From NCBI GenBank assembly GCA_017311315.1, contig CM029664.1:37923939-37987938 (forward strand): DNA of 64,000 nucleotides, written 5' to 3'. The notes below the pieces were generated by a model that was given only the letters and a program-made list of their open reading frames with translations, was not told the DNA's origin and did no database searches. Source of the stretch: Dendrocalamus latiflorus. Its lineage: Eukaryota; Streptophyta; Magnoliopsida; Poales; Poaceae. Of this stretch, positions 1 through 12,300 are shown piece by piece (position 1 is the first letter of the stretch; each line of letters opens with the position of its first letter). The translations under genes were made by a program, and so were the position numbers.

Positions 1-392
1 ATCTGACGAGCGTTGTCCGAGTCGGGGTATGTGAGACCGACCGCTCGGAGGTTGCTCAAGATTTTGTGAAATTGCGAAAAGCACTCGTCCAGGGACTCAC
101 CAGCAAGCATCTCGAATTTGTTGTATTCGCGCTTGAACAGGTGAGAGATGCGATCGAATTCGCTTTTGCTCAAACCCTGGATAATGATGTTCCTTGCCTT
201 CGCATTTGCCTCAACATCGGGCATGTTTGCCACGTTGATGTTCTCATCGGCAGGAACAACATATCGTACCTTGACCTTCCGCCAGATGGCATACCCCTGG
301 GCCTGGATGTATGTCTCCATTCGGCTCTTCCAGAAGGGGTAATCGATGCCATCGAAAATGGGCGGCTTGGTCGAGTACTTGTCCATCGCCAT
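1..392 (-). CDS. Copia-type retrotransposon gag, N-terminal part (runs off the left edge)
   Basis: Reading on the minus strand from an ATG at 392, the frame stays open for 130 codons to the window edge, so the C-terminus lies outside. The product begins MAMDKYSTKPPIFDG, followed by a DYPFWKSRMETYI segment and later SHLFKREYNKFEMLAGESLDE-like text. That is the standard N-terminus of plant Ty1-copia gag (UBN2/DUF4219 type), which forms the particle that packages element RNA. It lies 42 bp downstream of the primer binding site and LTR on the same strand, so the order LTR, PBS, gag is intact and the element may be complete beyond the edge. No stop or frameshift is seen in the visible part. The family call is firm; activity is unknown. 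Confidence 0.9.
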   Translation of the reverse strand, partial: MAMDKYSTKPPIFDGIDYPFWKSRMETYIQAQGYAIWRKVKVRYVVPADENINVANMPDVEANAKARNIIIQGLSKSEFDRISHLFKREYNKFEMLAGESLDECFSQFHKILSNLRAVGLTYPDSDNARQ

Positions 393-433
393 GGCTCTTG
401 AGACCGGTTAAGATCTATTGAAAAGAGCTAACC

Positions 434-446
434 GGCTCTGATACCA
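434..446 (-). other. Retrotransposon primer binding site (initiator Met-tRNA type)
   Basis: On the minus strand this reads TGGTATCAGAGCC, the usual plant copia primer site complementary to the 3' end of initiator methionine tRNA. It lies 2 bases after the LTR end (CCTACA) and upstream of gag, which fixes the orientation of the element. Confidence 0.88.
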
Positions 447-448
447 AT

Positions 449-2146
449 TGTAGGACCGAAATGGCGACAGAGGGGGGGTGAATGTCGACCACTTTAAAGT
501 TCGTCACCCACAAGTACTCAAAAACTCAGCTCTTCGGTAGCTATTAGAAAGCTACGAAGATGAAAATATTAGCTCTCCGGAAGATCCTAAAAATCATACT
601 TTAACTAGGAAGGAGCACTGCAGACTGCATGCAAAAAGGACGAAAGAAATACACCTTCTCCTCTGGCCAAAGTTTGCTTAAAGCAAAAGAAGAAACATTA
701 AATGCTTGAGTACTTGCAAAAGAAGAAACATTTAAATGCTTGGTGCCACCAAACCGAAAAAGCAAATCACAAAATGATCTGCTAGATGGCCGAAATGCTC
801 TTTTGTACTCTAGTACAATTCTCCTTTTTTTACGGCAAAGCAACGAATAGACCAAGCAAAAAGGAACTACAGCCGAGAGAACAAATTGCAAAAGAAAACT
901 ACTCGGCTGGAAGATCAATAGAGAGTTGCTACCGAAAAAATGAGTGGGCTGCTGATCATTTAATGCTTGACCAAAAGATCCCAACCGGACTGCATGAGCT
1001 GCAAGAAACTAAAAACCGAGAGCAATAAATGTAGCCTCCATTAGCTGCCGAAAAGGCCAATCAAAGCCAAAAGGAAATGGGAGCAGTTCGGCTAAATCAA
1101 GAAAATATGATCTTGGTTCACCTGCAGATCGGCCCAGAGAATAAACTGTAACGACAAAGTATACACTTTGTTGACTAAAAACCAGAGCATTCAAGCCAAG
1201 AGTAGCAGGAAAGAAAAAAAACACTAGTATTCTTGTTGGCCTAGACTTGATACGCTGCCAGCAATCAACACACAGAAGACATCAACCAAAAACGCCTGAA
1301 TAAAAAACTGGAAGCCACTGAGATAAAGAAGACTTAAGGCCAAGAACCAAGTGCAAGAACTCAGGACAACTCAACACAAGATAACATAAATCGATACAGA
1401 GAGATACATGATTGAAAATAGAGGAATGATTACATAGTTGTTCAGCTCATCTCTCTCAATCTCTCACTAAACTAGTCCCCATACATGCTTGAGAATCAAG
1501 AACTCATAGCATACATGCATAGGAGACACACCCACTCTCTCAACCACTAAAGCACAAAGCAAAAAGCCCTAAAACCCCTCTCCAAGTCTTGCCAACAACC
1601 AGGAAACACACTCCTATTTATAGCATTCCTTGATGGGTTTACACTTTGCTTTGCCTATTTTACCCCTCCATGCTTTGCCCGCTAACCCGCTTCCTTTTGC
1701 AGCCTCGCGCTTTTACCGAAACGTCCCTGCTGCACCTTCCGGGAAGCTTCCGCGTTCCTTGTCTCGCACGCCTCGCAACCACCTCGAGTCCACGTCGTCT
1801 TCGACACATCCTGACTGTTCTGACCTCAGCGCCACCTGCGCCTAGTCCAGTCCTCCGTGTCTCGCCACGACTCCACTCAACGTCCTGCAGCCATCACAGA
1901 CAAAAAAACACATCGCATAGCACGGCACAAAGCATATAAACATGATTAGTACCAACAAATCGTACTCAAGCGAGAAATGACCCAAATGACCAACCGGGAA
2001 GACGACCATGCGTCAACTCTGTCTAATCATAACCCGACCTCGCCAAAAGCCAAAATGGCACGAATCACTCAAACCAAACTCACTCTAACCAAACCACGTG
2101 TCAATTACTCATCACCAACTTGGGATTTAGACCACATGGTCTCTCA
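449..2146 (-). mobile_element. 5' LTR of a copia retrotransposon (family copy A)
   Basis: The 1698-bp LTR reads TGAGAGACCATG at its start (2146) and GGTCCTACA at its end (449) on the minus strand, so it has TG..CA ends. The primer site and gag follow directly, making this the 5' LTR. A TATA-like CTATAAATAG lies near 1613-1625 on the minus strand. The outer flanking 5 bp (2147-2151, GAAAC) should be the target duplication; its partner is beyond the left edge. Two related LTRs lie in the window at 38049-39789 and 57141-59629. Open frames inside it are not genes. Confidence 0.88.
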
Positions 2147-2152
2147 GAAACA

Positions 2153-2646
2153 CGAGTTAAACTAGAGTACAGAGTTAAATTGCATGCTTTTCAATACTAA
2201 ACTGCAGTATAGAGTTTAACAATGATAGCATATTTTGCTCCTTCAGTAAAGGTGAACAAGACATTTGCCAAGGATCAGTAGACAAAACTTGTCTACATCA
2301 GAGAAAGTCACACTCGTTAAACCGCATGCAATACAAAGCAGAAACTATCTTGTAGAAAAGAGAAGAAAGTAAATCAAACACATGGTCCGCCTTCAAAGCA
2401 TGTTACCTAACCCACCTATGCTGTGGTCCTAATTGGAATTCTAAAAAAAAAAGCTAGTTGTTTCTGCTAGGGACAACATAACATAATATTACCATATACA
2501 AGTAAGCATATAAAAAATAGCATAGTTATTTGTAGAGTCACAGACACTTTAGAAGTTCCAAACAATATTAGACATGAGTTAAATATTCAGTATAGAGTTA
2601 AACTGCGTGCTTTTCAATACTTAAACTGGAGTATCGGTTCTATGAC
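2153..2646. repeat. Pair of diverged ~70-bp direct repeats
   Basis: The segment at about 2153-2222 (containing GCATGCTTTTCAATACTAAA) recurs at about 2577-2646 with a few changes. Between them is AT-rich sequence with no recognisable gene. The origin is unknown; probably a decayed element into whose edge LTR copy A inserted. Confidence 0.6.
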
Positions 2647-3045
2647 AATAATATCAGTTCACATGAGCATCGGTTATATGACAATAATACCAGTGCTTTT
2701 CCATTGTTCACAAAACAGTAGGGTTAGGGCCTTAGGAGGAGTCAGGGGGGTGGCTGGAGTGACTTGGTGGGTGAGGACTAGAGTCAAGTACTCGGGTCGG
2801 GTGGCCTCAGGATATTTATTATTTCCTATTGGGTATTGCCACATATTAGCGATTCATTCCGGATAGTTAGGATACTTTTCTAGATAATTCCAACTAATGT
2901 TCTTGATAGCTCGAATCTGATGGATACCTCCTTCCTGAATTTGTTATCCAACAAAAAACTCGGATATCCGATAACACGCTCCGAATAGGATCCAAATTTA
3001 TTCAGACGATCGGTCGGAAATTATCCGCTCCGTTTGTACCCCCTA
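2647..3045. other. Unassigned sequence
   Basis: There is no credible coding frame. GC content rises around 2720-2800, then the sequence becomes AT-rich. I see no repeat boundary or host gene here. Confidence 0.5.
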
Positions 3046-3049
3046 CATA

Positions 3050-3807
3050 CTCTTACTTTTAATATACCACTTAAACAAATATGTCATACTTATTTATCAC
3101 TTTTGGAATACTTAAATACTAATTCTAAGATACTGCAATGCAATTTAGTTGAAAAAATTCATTGGAGTCATTTATTTTTGTATATATCATTTCCCATATA
3201 TAAAAAGAGTATATACACAAATTATGCTATAAAAAGTGGATTTTGATAAAACAAATTCATGGAACTCACTTTGGAGTATCTTATAATCATTATTATAGTA
3301 TGCTCAAAAGGATAAAATGGTATAACAACAACACTTAAGCGGTATATAAGAAGTAGGAATACATACTCTTAGAAGTATGGAATCGTTTTCCTATACACAC
3401 ACAAATTATGCTATAAAAAGTGGATTTTGATTAAATTTTAATGGAACTCACTTTAGAGTATCTTATAATCATTATTAGAGTTTGCTCAAAAGGATAAAGA
3501 GCTATAACAACAACACTTAAGCGGTATATAAGAAATAGGAGTATGTACTCCCAAGAGTACGAAATCGTTTTCCTACTCCTTATATACCTCTTTATCCTTT
3601 TTGAGATACTCAAATAATGATTATAAGATACTCCAAAGTGAGTTCCATGACAATTTTCATTAAAATCCACTTTTATAGCATAATTTGTGTATATACCTTT
3701 GACATATGAAAAAGGCTATATAGTAAAAATAAAAGGTTCGGATGAAACTTTTTCAACCAAGTCATATTGGATTATCTTAAAAGTAATATTTAAGTATACC
3801 AAAAGTG

Positions 3808-3815
<8 letters not shown>
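3050..3815. mobile_element. Nested foldback (MITE-like) element
   Basis: The outer arms are inverted: the left part around 3080-3165 (with ATCACTTTTGGAATACTTAA) matches the reverse complement of about 3738-3812. Inside, a unit beginning ACACAAATTATGCTATAAAA occurs at about 3213 and again at about 3401 in the same orientation, and a third copy near 3600-3692 is inverted. The stretch at 3401-3692 therefore forms a complete hairpin with ends ACACAAATTATGC/GCATAATTTGTGT. No transposase is present. Related sequence occurs near 8215-8370. Confidence 0.7.
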
Positions 3816-3840
<25 letters not shown>

Positions 3841-3953
3841 TGTATGTATGTATGTATGTATGTATGTATGTATGTATGTATGTATGTATGTATGTATGTA
3901 TGTATGTATGTATGTATGTATGTATGTATGTATGTATGTATGTATGTATGTAT
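3811..3953. repeat. (TATG)n microsatellite
   Basis: About 36 uninterrupted tetranucleotide units sit at the right end of the foldback element. The open frames across it in several phases are artefacts of the repeat. Confidence 0.97.
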
Positions 3954-3968
3954 ATAGCATAATTAACT

Positions 3969-4340
3969 GGGACACCATGGTGTTTGGGCACTATGATATA
4001 AAATAGGTATTTCCCCTATATATCGTATGTGAAAATTTTTAAAATTTTGGATGTTGATTTTAATTAGTTTAAATAAGTTTGAACTGAAATTCAAACTATA
4101 ATTGCTTTTTTGTTGATAGTTTGATTGTAGGTATGTGCTGATTTTATATAAAATCAGCAAAGTATATGATCTAAATTCATTTAAAATCTTTGAATTCGAG
4201 ATATTTATTCAAAGGTATGCGTTTGTTTGAATTGTTATAGATGGGTATATACCCTAAAACTGGAATTTTTGAAAAATATACCCAATTTTAGGTTGACTTC
4301 GCGCATTTAAAATCATGATGCCCTAACACCATGGTGTCCC
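3969..4340. mobile_element. MITE with GGGACACCATGGTGT termini
   Basis: The left end GGGACACCATGGTGTTTGGG is mirrored by the right end, which reads GGGACACCATGGTGTTAGGG on the other strand. The inverted match continues for about 30 bp. The 372-bp interior is AT-rich and non-coding. I could not see a target duplication, so the superfamily is left open. Confidence 0.68.
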
Positions 4341-4617
4341 GTTTTGACGTCCTACATATATAGCTCTATTCTGCGCCTGAGCCATATTGGAAGCCACGAG
4401 ATCCAATCGTAAAACCGCATGATCCCAAGTCTCCTATGCGTTGTGTGATTCCAGGTCTCCCACGCACTACGCGATTCTAGGCAACCGTCTATAAAATCAC
4501 TCTGGCTACCACCCCCGTCCACCAACGCCCTACCCCCATCTTCAACCGCGACGCACAATGGCACTGAGTAGAATCGAGGATAAAATGGTGTATTTTACTA
4601 TCGCCATCCTCGTGCTA

Positions 4618-5400
4618 ACACCATAGCTATGTGATAGTGGTAGTCAAAATGGATATCATACTTTTGACCAGATACATACCAAATTCACCACCAAACGAAA
4701 TCACTTTTGCTGTACTAACGAATGTACTACATGTGTCGTCAGAAATCAATGTCACACCAAGTCATGGCGCATGCAATCATTTGATGGCAGCAGTAAAATT
4801 GCAAACCACAATTACTACCAAATATATTCTATTTGACAGCTAGATGAAACTTCTTAAATTGTACTGACAAAATTATTGGATGCGTCGTTAGAGTTTAATG
4901 ACACAACTGTCGTGGCGCATGCTGGCCATGTGATGGTAGTAAAAAGCATAGCTCGTTTACGTCCAGATACATACCAATTTACGTCCATATGAACCATGCG
5001 ACTTGACCATGCATCCAACCACGACCCACCTACATGTGATCCCAGGCACCCCCACGCAATCATTTTTATGACTAGATATGTACAAATTTACGACCAGATG
5101 AAACCGCTTTTATTGTATTGATGAATTTATTAGACACGTCATTAGATTTTATTGCCACTCCTAGTTATGGCTCACGTTGGCCATGTGACGGTCGCAATAA
5201 AATTAGAAACCACAATTACGACCAGATGCATATCAACTTACGGCTAGATGAAATGGCTTTTGTTGTATTGACGAATTTACTACACATATTGTTCTAGTTT
5301 ACCTACACACCTGTCATGATGTATGTTGGGCATATGATGACACAAGTAAAAATGGATACCACATTTACATCTAGATATGTACCTATTTACTACCAGGATA
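4618..5400. repeat. Degenerate tandem array, ~148-bp period
   Basis: A unit containing 'tacgaccagatacatacc', 'ttgacgaatttac' and 'catggcgcatgttggccatg' recurs. The GGCGCATG-type anchor falls near 4764, 4913, 5169 and 5317, with a partial unit near 4624. Spacing is 148-149 bp except between 4913 and 5169, where about 105 bp is inserted. The copies have diverged by many substitutions, so the array is old. Short open frames inside are not genes. Confidence 0.65.
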
Positions 5401-5503
5401 AACTACGAGCGGGTGGGGGACTGGCAGATGTAGAGGTTCTTGGCCCGAAGTGTTTCGAGCGGACGAGAACCGATCGATGGGGGGAATGGGCTCAGTCAGG
5501 GCA

Positions 5504-7038
5504 TGTCGGACCTGGGAGAAATACATCCAGATCATCCGTGTCAATCGCACTAGTCCATAAAAAGCTAGTGCTCACTATGGTAACAAAGATATATATCATC
5601 CATAATGACAAATATTATTAAATAAATGAGTACAGGCCTTATGGCCAAGTTTTACATTCCATGGCAAAGAATTGGCCAAATTGCTTTAAGGGAAAGGTAG
5701 AGGGGATGGAGGTGATGCTACGGGTGCCAGGAATTGAAGAATGGCTCACCGGGGACGACGAATCATCTGTGAGAAGTAGATTTAGTCGGTTCTGGGAAAA
5801 CTCGATTTCGGGTGATTAGCTACACCAAAATTAAATTAACTTGAGGAATAGCATCAAGATGCTCGGGAACACGATGTGACATGAACAAAACTTAAAAAAT
5901 CTCACTAGAGAGAAAGGTGGCGATGGCGGGGTGGTGGTTGGCGCTTAGGAAGACGATGCTCGCAGCTACGACGATGCACGGGAGATGGTGGGGTTTGAGG
6001 GGAGTGTGAAGGTGTGCATTGCAATCCTGGGACTCCAATTTATAGGGCCAAGAGGGGAAGGAAGGAGCTCGTCCACGATGGAGTTGATGATAATGGTTTT
6101 GAATCGCTTCAATACGCATTGACGCAAATAGGAACAACCGGAATTATGGTGATGATTGTGCGGGGTGATGGTGGCTTGAATGCGGCAGTTTCTAGACAGA
6201 TGTTGAGGCGGGTGGCGTGGCTGGACGACGTAGGCAGCGACCATGGCTCAGGCTGCATGGGCGGCTAACTTGGCGCACCACCAGAACAGCAAGCATAGAA
6301 AAATTAGGCCGGCTGGCCAGGAAAATTGGGCTTAGCCCAAAAGAAAATGGGCTTTGGCTTAGGAAAACTTGGAGGGAGTTTTTCTGGAGATTTGAATTTG
6401 GGACTCGAATTTGAATTGAATTGGGAATTTGGATTTTTGAAGTATGGATTTCGAAATTGGAATTGCAATTGAATTTCATATTTGAATTCGAAAGAAGAAG
6501 AGCTACCTGACAGGAGGGCCCCAACTGTCAGCAGAAGAAAGAGAGAGAGGAAGGGAGTGTGCAGACAGGCTAGGCCAAAAAGGAAAAAGGCCAAGTGGGT
6601 CGGGGAAGAAAACAGGCTACACAGGCCGGTCCGGACATAAGAAAAGGAAGAAGAGAAGAGGGAACGCGCTAGGTCGAAAAGAAGGAAACGGGTCATGGGA
6701 AAGAGAATTTTGGCTAGAAAAGATTTGCAGGTTTTTAATTGATTTTGGAATTTAAAAATATAGAAAATCCAAATAGGCTCAAATAAAAACCAAACAAGGC
6801 TAAAAACTTTTGCGAACATTCACGTAAATTCCCTAAGGCATTTTTAACCTAGGAAAAATATTTCCAACATAAAGTTGGTTTTTATTTTTACACAAAATTT
6901 AATTTTTAATTATGGAAAATAGGAAAAACCCCTTTTTAAAATCTAGAAAATTAGGGAAAACTAAATTAAAATTCAAAAAACAAGAAAATAATTTTTTTAA
7001 TATTTTAATTTTTAGGGATGAATCTCTGGGATGTTACC
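5504..7038 (-). mobile_element. Probable solo gypsy-type LTR, degraded ends
   Basis: On the minus strand the sequence starts GGTAACATCCC, close to the TGTAACATCC start common to grass gypsy LTRs and to the 20876-25535 LTR here. It then runs AT-rich, then GC-rich, and ends near 5504 (TGTCGGACC on plus, like TGTCAGACCC of the other LTR). The flanks GGGCA and GGGTG match at only 3 of 5 positions, so the termini and duplication are eroded. ORFs at 5892-6819 are within it and I do not call them genes. Confidence 0.5.
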
Positions 7039-8550
7039 GGGTGGGAGGAGGATCTAGCTAGAGCATAAAATAATTTATTCCATGCTTTGGCATAATATTG
7101 TGTGTGTGTGTACACACACGGACATATTATTCTACCCTTGAATGTAGAATAAGTTATTCTACACGCTGGTCAGACGAGTGTGCCCAACCGACTCCATGTG
7201 CACCCACTTTATACGGGGATCAAGCCAACTAGTGATGTGGGCAACCAACAAACAAATATGGGTTCCTTATTGGTACTAGAATGTTTCTATTCATGTTTTA
7301 ATCATAACTTTTGATTGGCAGCTTTGATTCACGAACAGTTTTCACTGTTAGCTTACTGATGATGAGAGGAACAGAATGATATATGTCTCACCAATAAATG
7401 CATAAGGATTAGATAAAAATAGAACCGTTGTGCGATGGTGTCCAGATACATATTACTGCGCGGCTCGGTGTGATTTCGATTTTTATTGCATCACTAAAAG
7501 AGATTTACTACCACCTCCATATGTGTTTATTGCATGTTACAAAAGTTTTTTTGCGGCCTCATTGTGCGCTCACCGAACCTATACAACATATTTACTGCAA
7601 TCTTCCTTTGCGTTTACAACACTAATAAGAGGTTTACGATGACCTTATTGTGCCTTTAATAAACCTATACAACAAATTTGTTACAACCTTCTTGTACTTT
7701 TACTGCAACACTACAAGAGATTTATTGCGATATTTTTATTCATTTACTTCACCTTTACAAAATAGACACTATGCCTTTACTGCGTCTTTATAAGAGATTT
7801 ACTGTCACACTGAGCGCAGGGGGCTTGTGGATAGAGAAACATCGATTGGTTGCAAACTCTAGATGACAATATCCCCTAAACCATTTACCATATTTACAAT
7901 CGTTTGAAGCATTTGCTGAAAAAAATGTGCTTAACAAAAAGACATCCATGATGAATATGTTTTAATGCTGTAAAAAAAACTATCACTGCACTGAAAGTTT
8001 AGATTTATTGTACCTGAGTTAGTCAATTACTACATCATCTGAGCATAGAAAAGATGGGTAGAGAGCGACATAGGGTTGACAGAAGTGGAAGGTGGTGGGT
8101 ATTCTTTGACCATCTTTGACCAAGGTGAGATGTGGGTTTTGACCTACGGAAGGTGGTAGAGCCTAAAATAATTTATTCTAGCTTAGGTGTAGAATAGTAT
8201 ATAAATACATACCTATGACATACTATCTAAACAAATTTAACATACTCCTTTATTATCTTAGTTATACTGATCTACTAATTCTAAGATACTTATATGCGAA
8301 TCACATAAAGAAATTGCAAGGGTGCACGTAGTTTTTATCATATTTTGCTAATCCCTTTACATAAAAGGAGTATGTTAACAAAAATGCACGTTCACCTTAA
8401 AAAAATGTACATACCACCTAAATGGTCTTATATAGCCGTATACTACATGTAAGCATCTTTTGTTGCACGAGATACAGTATAAGGAGTAACTACACCCTAG
8501 AGTAGAAAAAATGCTTATCTCGAATCAAATGAAATAAACCTAAAAAATCA
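7039..8550. other. Non-coding, transposon-derived sequence
   Basis: Between about 7440 and 7860, short degenerate repeats of the type 'agagatttactgcgac' and 'cctatacaacatatttactgc' recur several times. A 'agagcataaaataatttatt' motif near 7059 recurs near 8158. The stretch at about 8215-8370 has inverted ends (acatactcctttat / ataaaaggagtatgt) and resembles the foldback element at 3.05-3.8 kb. No credible host gene is present. Confidence 0.45.
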
Positions 8551-8920
8551 CTGGCAGAATGGCCATCTACACAATCAGCCAGTGTTCTGGGTCGTCGAAA
8601 TATAAGATTCTGCTAAAGCAAGGTGCAGGCGTAGCGTGTAGACTAACAGTTTGGCAGCAGATTAGTGCTAAAGGCGCCCAATATGTGCAGCATAATGGTT
8701 GTGCCTTTGGAAAGAATGCACTTCAACTGGTGGGGCTTGCGTTAGATCGCTTTGCTTTTCTTTTCCCCGTCGGGTGGACAGTTCAGGTGTTGGCATGCAC
8801 ACCTTAATGGTTAAGGTATCTCACACAAGGCAAACCTTGTAGGGCTTGAGTTTCTTTCCTGTCATGCCTGCGCCACACTGATACATGTTCATCAGTAGGA
8901 GGCTTCGAGCCTTTTGGAAC

Positions 8921-9050
8921 TACATGTAACAGAATTTTAACTTTGACGACTCAGACCGCATCAGAAGCTATGCAAAATGCCCAAATACATGTAACAGAAT
9001 TTTAACTTTGACGACTCAGACCGCATCAGAAGCTATGCAAAATGCGCAAA
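8921..9050. repeat. 65-bp tandem duplication
   Basis: Two near-identical copies, 8921-8985 and 8986-9050, each begin TACATGTAACAGAATTTTAA. They lie in the 3' flank of the methyltransferase gene and are non-coding. The near-identity implies a recent event. Confidence 0.93.
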
Positions 9051-9379
9051 TGCCATGTATTTAAAGTTGCATGGAGCAAGCTGAAAGGTTCGTCTCAACT
9101 TTATTTGATACCTACCAACTTACCATCCAATAGTAAATTAAATGGGGAGACAAATCGAGAGTTATATGCCCATGTAGAAATCTAGCTTTTGATACTCAAC
9201 AGATTACAAGGGTTATGTCAAAATGTGTTTTACATACCAAAAGTCAGCTGAAGACTCGTCGTGTTGATGCCACATCAGAAAATTTTTGATAGTCGTCAGG
9301 ATGCTCAGGGAGAGCATGACTTGTAAGAACTGCATGGCTGTATCCTCATTACTAATGACTGTACTAGTACTATTTAGCA

Positions 9380-12300
9380 TCACAAGGCGACCTGAAATTT
9401 CGAAGGTACACGGAGCAGTGGTAGCTGATAGTCTCCAGGCTCTCCTAGCTGCCCGCAGGCAGCCATCTGATCATCCCCTCTGCTTAGCCGAACAAAAACA
9501 ATAAGGCCAGCTTGAATTAAAATGTTGCGGAACTCGATAATTTTCTCATCAGGTGTGGGCTTGAATTGGGACCCACTATGGGGATTGAAAGAGATGAGGT
9601 TGATCTTGCAAGGGATCCCACTGACGAGCTCTATAAGCCTCTTCGCATCGTCCACACTGTGAGCATAGTAAATCCACAGAAATGTTCAGGGTACATGGAG
9701 TAACTTATTTTTGCTGTAAGAGTTTTAAAAAGGTTAATTTCAAAACAGAAGATTTAATTTGTCTACAAGCAACTGATTACAACAACAATGGCAACTATAT
9801 CACATAGATTGTTGCTTGGCCTTAACTACTAATGAATAAAAAGAAGAAAGCACAGCAGCCTTTTGCAAATATTGAAAATCATGTATTCATATTTCAACTG
9901 AAAATATCTTTATATGTAAGCTCTGTTAAGACAATTTCACAAAACAGCACACGATAACAACAATTGAAAACTATTGTTTAATCCAGATTCTTGACCTGTC
10001 GTTTACTCCAGCAAGCATGACATATTCAAATAGCACTTTGTACTTTGTTCTGAAACGAAGTTCCTCCCTTAAAGTGCCAAGAAGCAAGTTAAGATTGTAC
10101 TTTCTGTTAATGGGCATTATCCAGTTTCTAACCTGGAAGAAAAAGTTAGTATACAGAACAGCAAAATAATGCCAAACCATTTTACCACAATAGAATAACC
10201 AAAATTGGATTTCACCTCATCAGTTGTTGCATTAAGACTCACGGCCAGGGCACAATTGGATTCACGGAGGAATCGTTTTATCTGTGGGACAAGCCCACTT
10301 GTGGAGACAGTAACCTTGCGAGGACTAAAATGAAGGCCCTGCTCATCAACCATTATAGCTGAGGCTTTTAGTACATTGTCAACATTGTGCAATGGCTCAC
10401 CCATGCCCTGTACAAAAATTTGAGGTTAATGAAAGATTGTGGCAAAAGGTGATAGCATCTTATCAACAAATGAAACAGTATTAACGATATACAAGAAGTT
10501 AATACTGCATACCTAGGCATCCATGACATTGCTATCACTAGATTAGTAGACTTGCTAACGCAGTACTCCAAAACTATGGTAAGGAAGCCATAAATCCAGG
10601 CCAAACAATTCAACAGGAAACTGAAGTCAACAATACTGAATACTGATGCCATTGAATATGGAATGCAGACAGAAGCAGGGTAATGCTGTCAGAAAACATT
10701 GCTAAGTGAACAAAAACATTATATATACTACTAACTTGCCAATTGCAGTTTAAGATATCACATAAAGGATAATTTTGTCAGCAATTCAAGATGAACAGCA
10801 TGCAAAAGCAAGATATATGGGTTCAAGATATAAAACTATAAATTACAAACAGTATGCCGCCAGTTAACTATATTGTCAGTTGCTCACTTAATCACCATAA
10901 TATAGCTAGTATCATTAGTTATCATGAAGAGAATGCTTACCATAAATACAACATTTGTAATAGATCCAAATTCATCTGAAAATAGTCTACGAGCAAAGAC
11001 AACCTGCTCAACAATCTCAGCTGTAGACAAGTGCTTTCTCAAACCCATCCTACAGAAGCCACAAAAATAGAAGAGCAAAATATAAAGCAAGTACTACAAA
11101 CCATAGAAAACCAAATGCTATTCAAAGAAAGTAAACAGACCTTCCAGTGAAGCAAAACTGACAATTCATGGCACAACCCACTTGACTTGAAACGCAGACG
11201 GTTGTCCTGCCCCTAGCGCAAGGAATGACAACTGTTTCAATCACCGGGCCATCTTCAAGAGAGAACAGGATCTGTAACATCCTGTGTTCTAAAATCAATC
11301 ATATACCGAAAACATTACAGAAGATATCAGTAACACTGAAAGAGCTACCTTTCGGGTTCCATCTGATGCAGTAAGGATGTCTTTCACAGTTAATGCCTTG
11401 AGATCAGCATCCTCGGTTATCATTTTCCTGAAGTCCTTGTTTAAACCTGAACGAGATTAGAGGCAAAAGACCAAATTCATTCAACCAATATACTAACAAC
11501 ACAACAAACGAAAAAAAATTACCAAAGAAAAGAAACATAAGCAAATTGCCAATTTCACAAGTATAATTCCAAGCAACTAGGATAGATCCCGGTACAGAAA
11601 CTGAGTAATAAAAAATGGTGTCAAGGTAGTGAGAGAAGGATCTAACACAACTAAAACTTAGTATAAAGTTAGAGCTACTTCTATCTGTAAAGTTACTGGC
11701 TTTTCTTATCAACAAATAAAATCTACCTGATAGATAAACATCCTCTGCAGTCCTCTATATTTACAAAGTACTGAAAATTCCACTAATGGAACATGACTTT
11801 CTGAAAATGCCAATGATATCGCTGAATTGGGAATATGCCATTGGTTTTTAAATTTTTCCCCTCAAAATGCAACTGTTACAAGGCCAAAGGTTTTTTTTTC
11901 AAAATTTTCCATTTACAAAATGTAGCAAGAGGTCATGTATACAGTATATATGATGGGTTTACTCTTTTTGTAGGTGGCAAGGTGGTAATAAAATGAACAC
12001 AAAACAACAAATACTTGCACATGCTCACAAAGTAACACAAAGTAACCTCATCATTTCTCAGTTCTCACATGTAAGCACGTTCTCCGACACATCAAAACTC
12101 CCTCGAACAAACTAATATCTTCTTGTCATCCCTTTCCTATTAGATTGGATCCGAATTAATCTACAGGTATACCTGGACCTCACACCTTTCTACTATGTGT
12201 GCTATCACATTTACTAAATTACCACTGAATACCTGAACTACACCAGTCAGAATCAAAATATATCGAATATAATTCGTGGCAGGAAAACAAAAAGTGCAAC

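Noticed and set aside
3687..4006. Open frames on both strands encoding MYVC / THIY repeats
   Set aside because: They are the reading of a (TATG)n microsatellite in every phase; not coding.
8795..8880. tRNA-like or SINE-head-like sequence (ACCTTAATGGTTAAGG and GGGCTTGAGTTTC)
   Set aside because: A weak A-box and B-box resemblance only; no cloverleaf could be drawn with a proper acceptor and anticodon stem.
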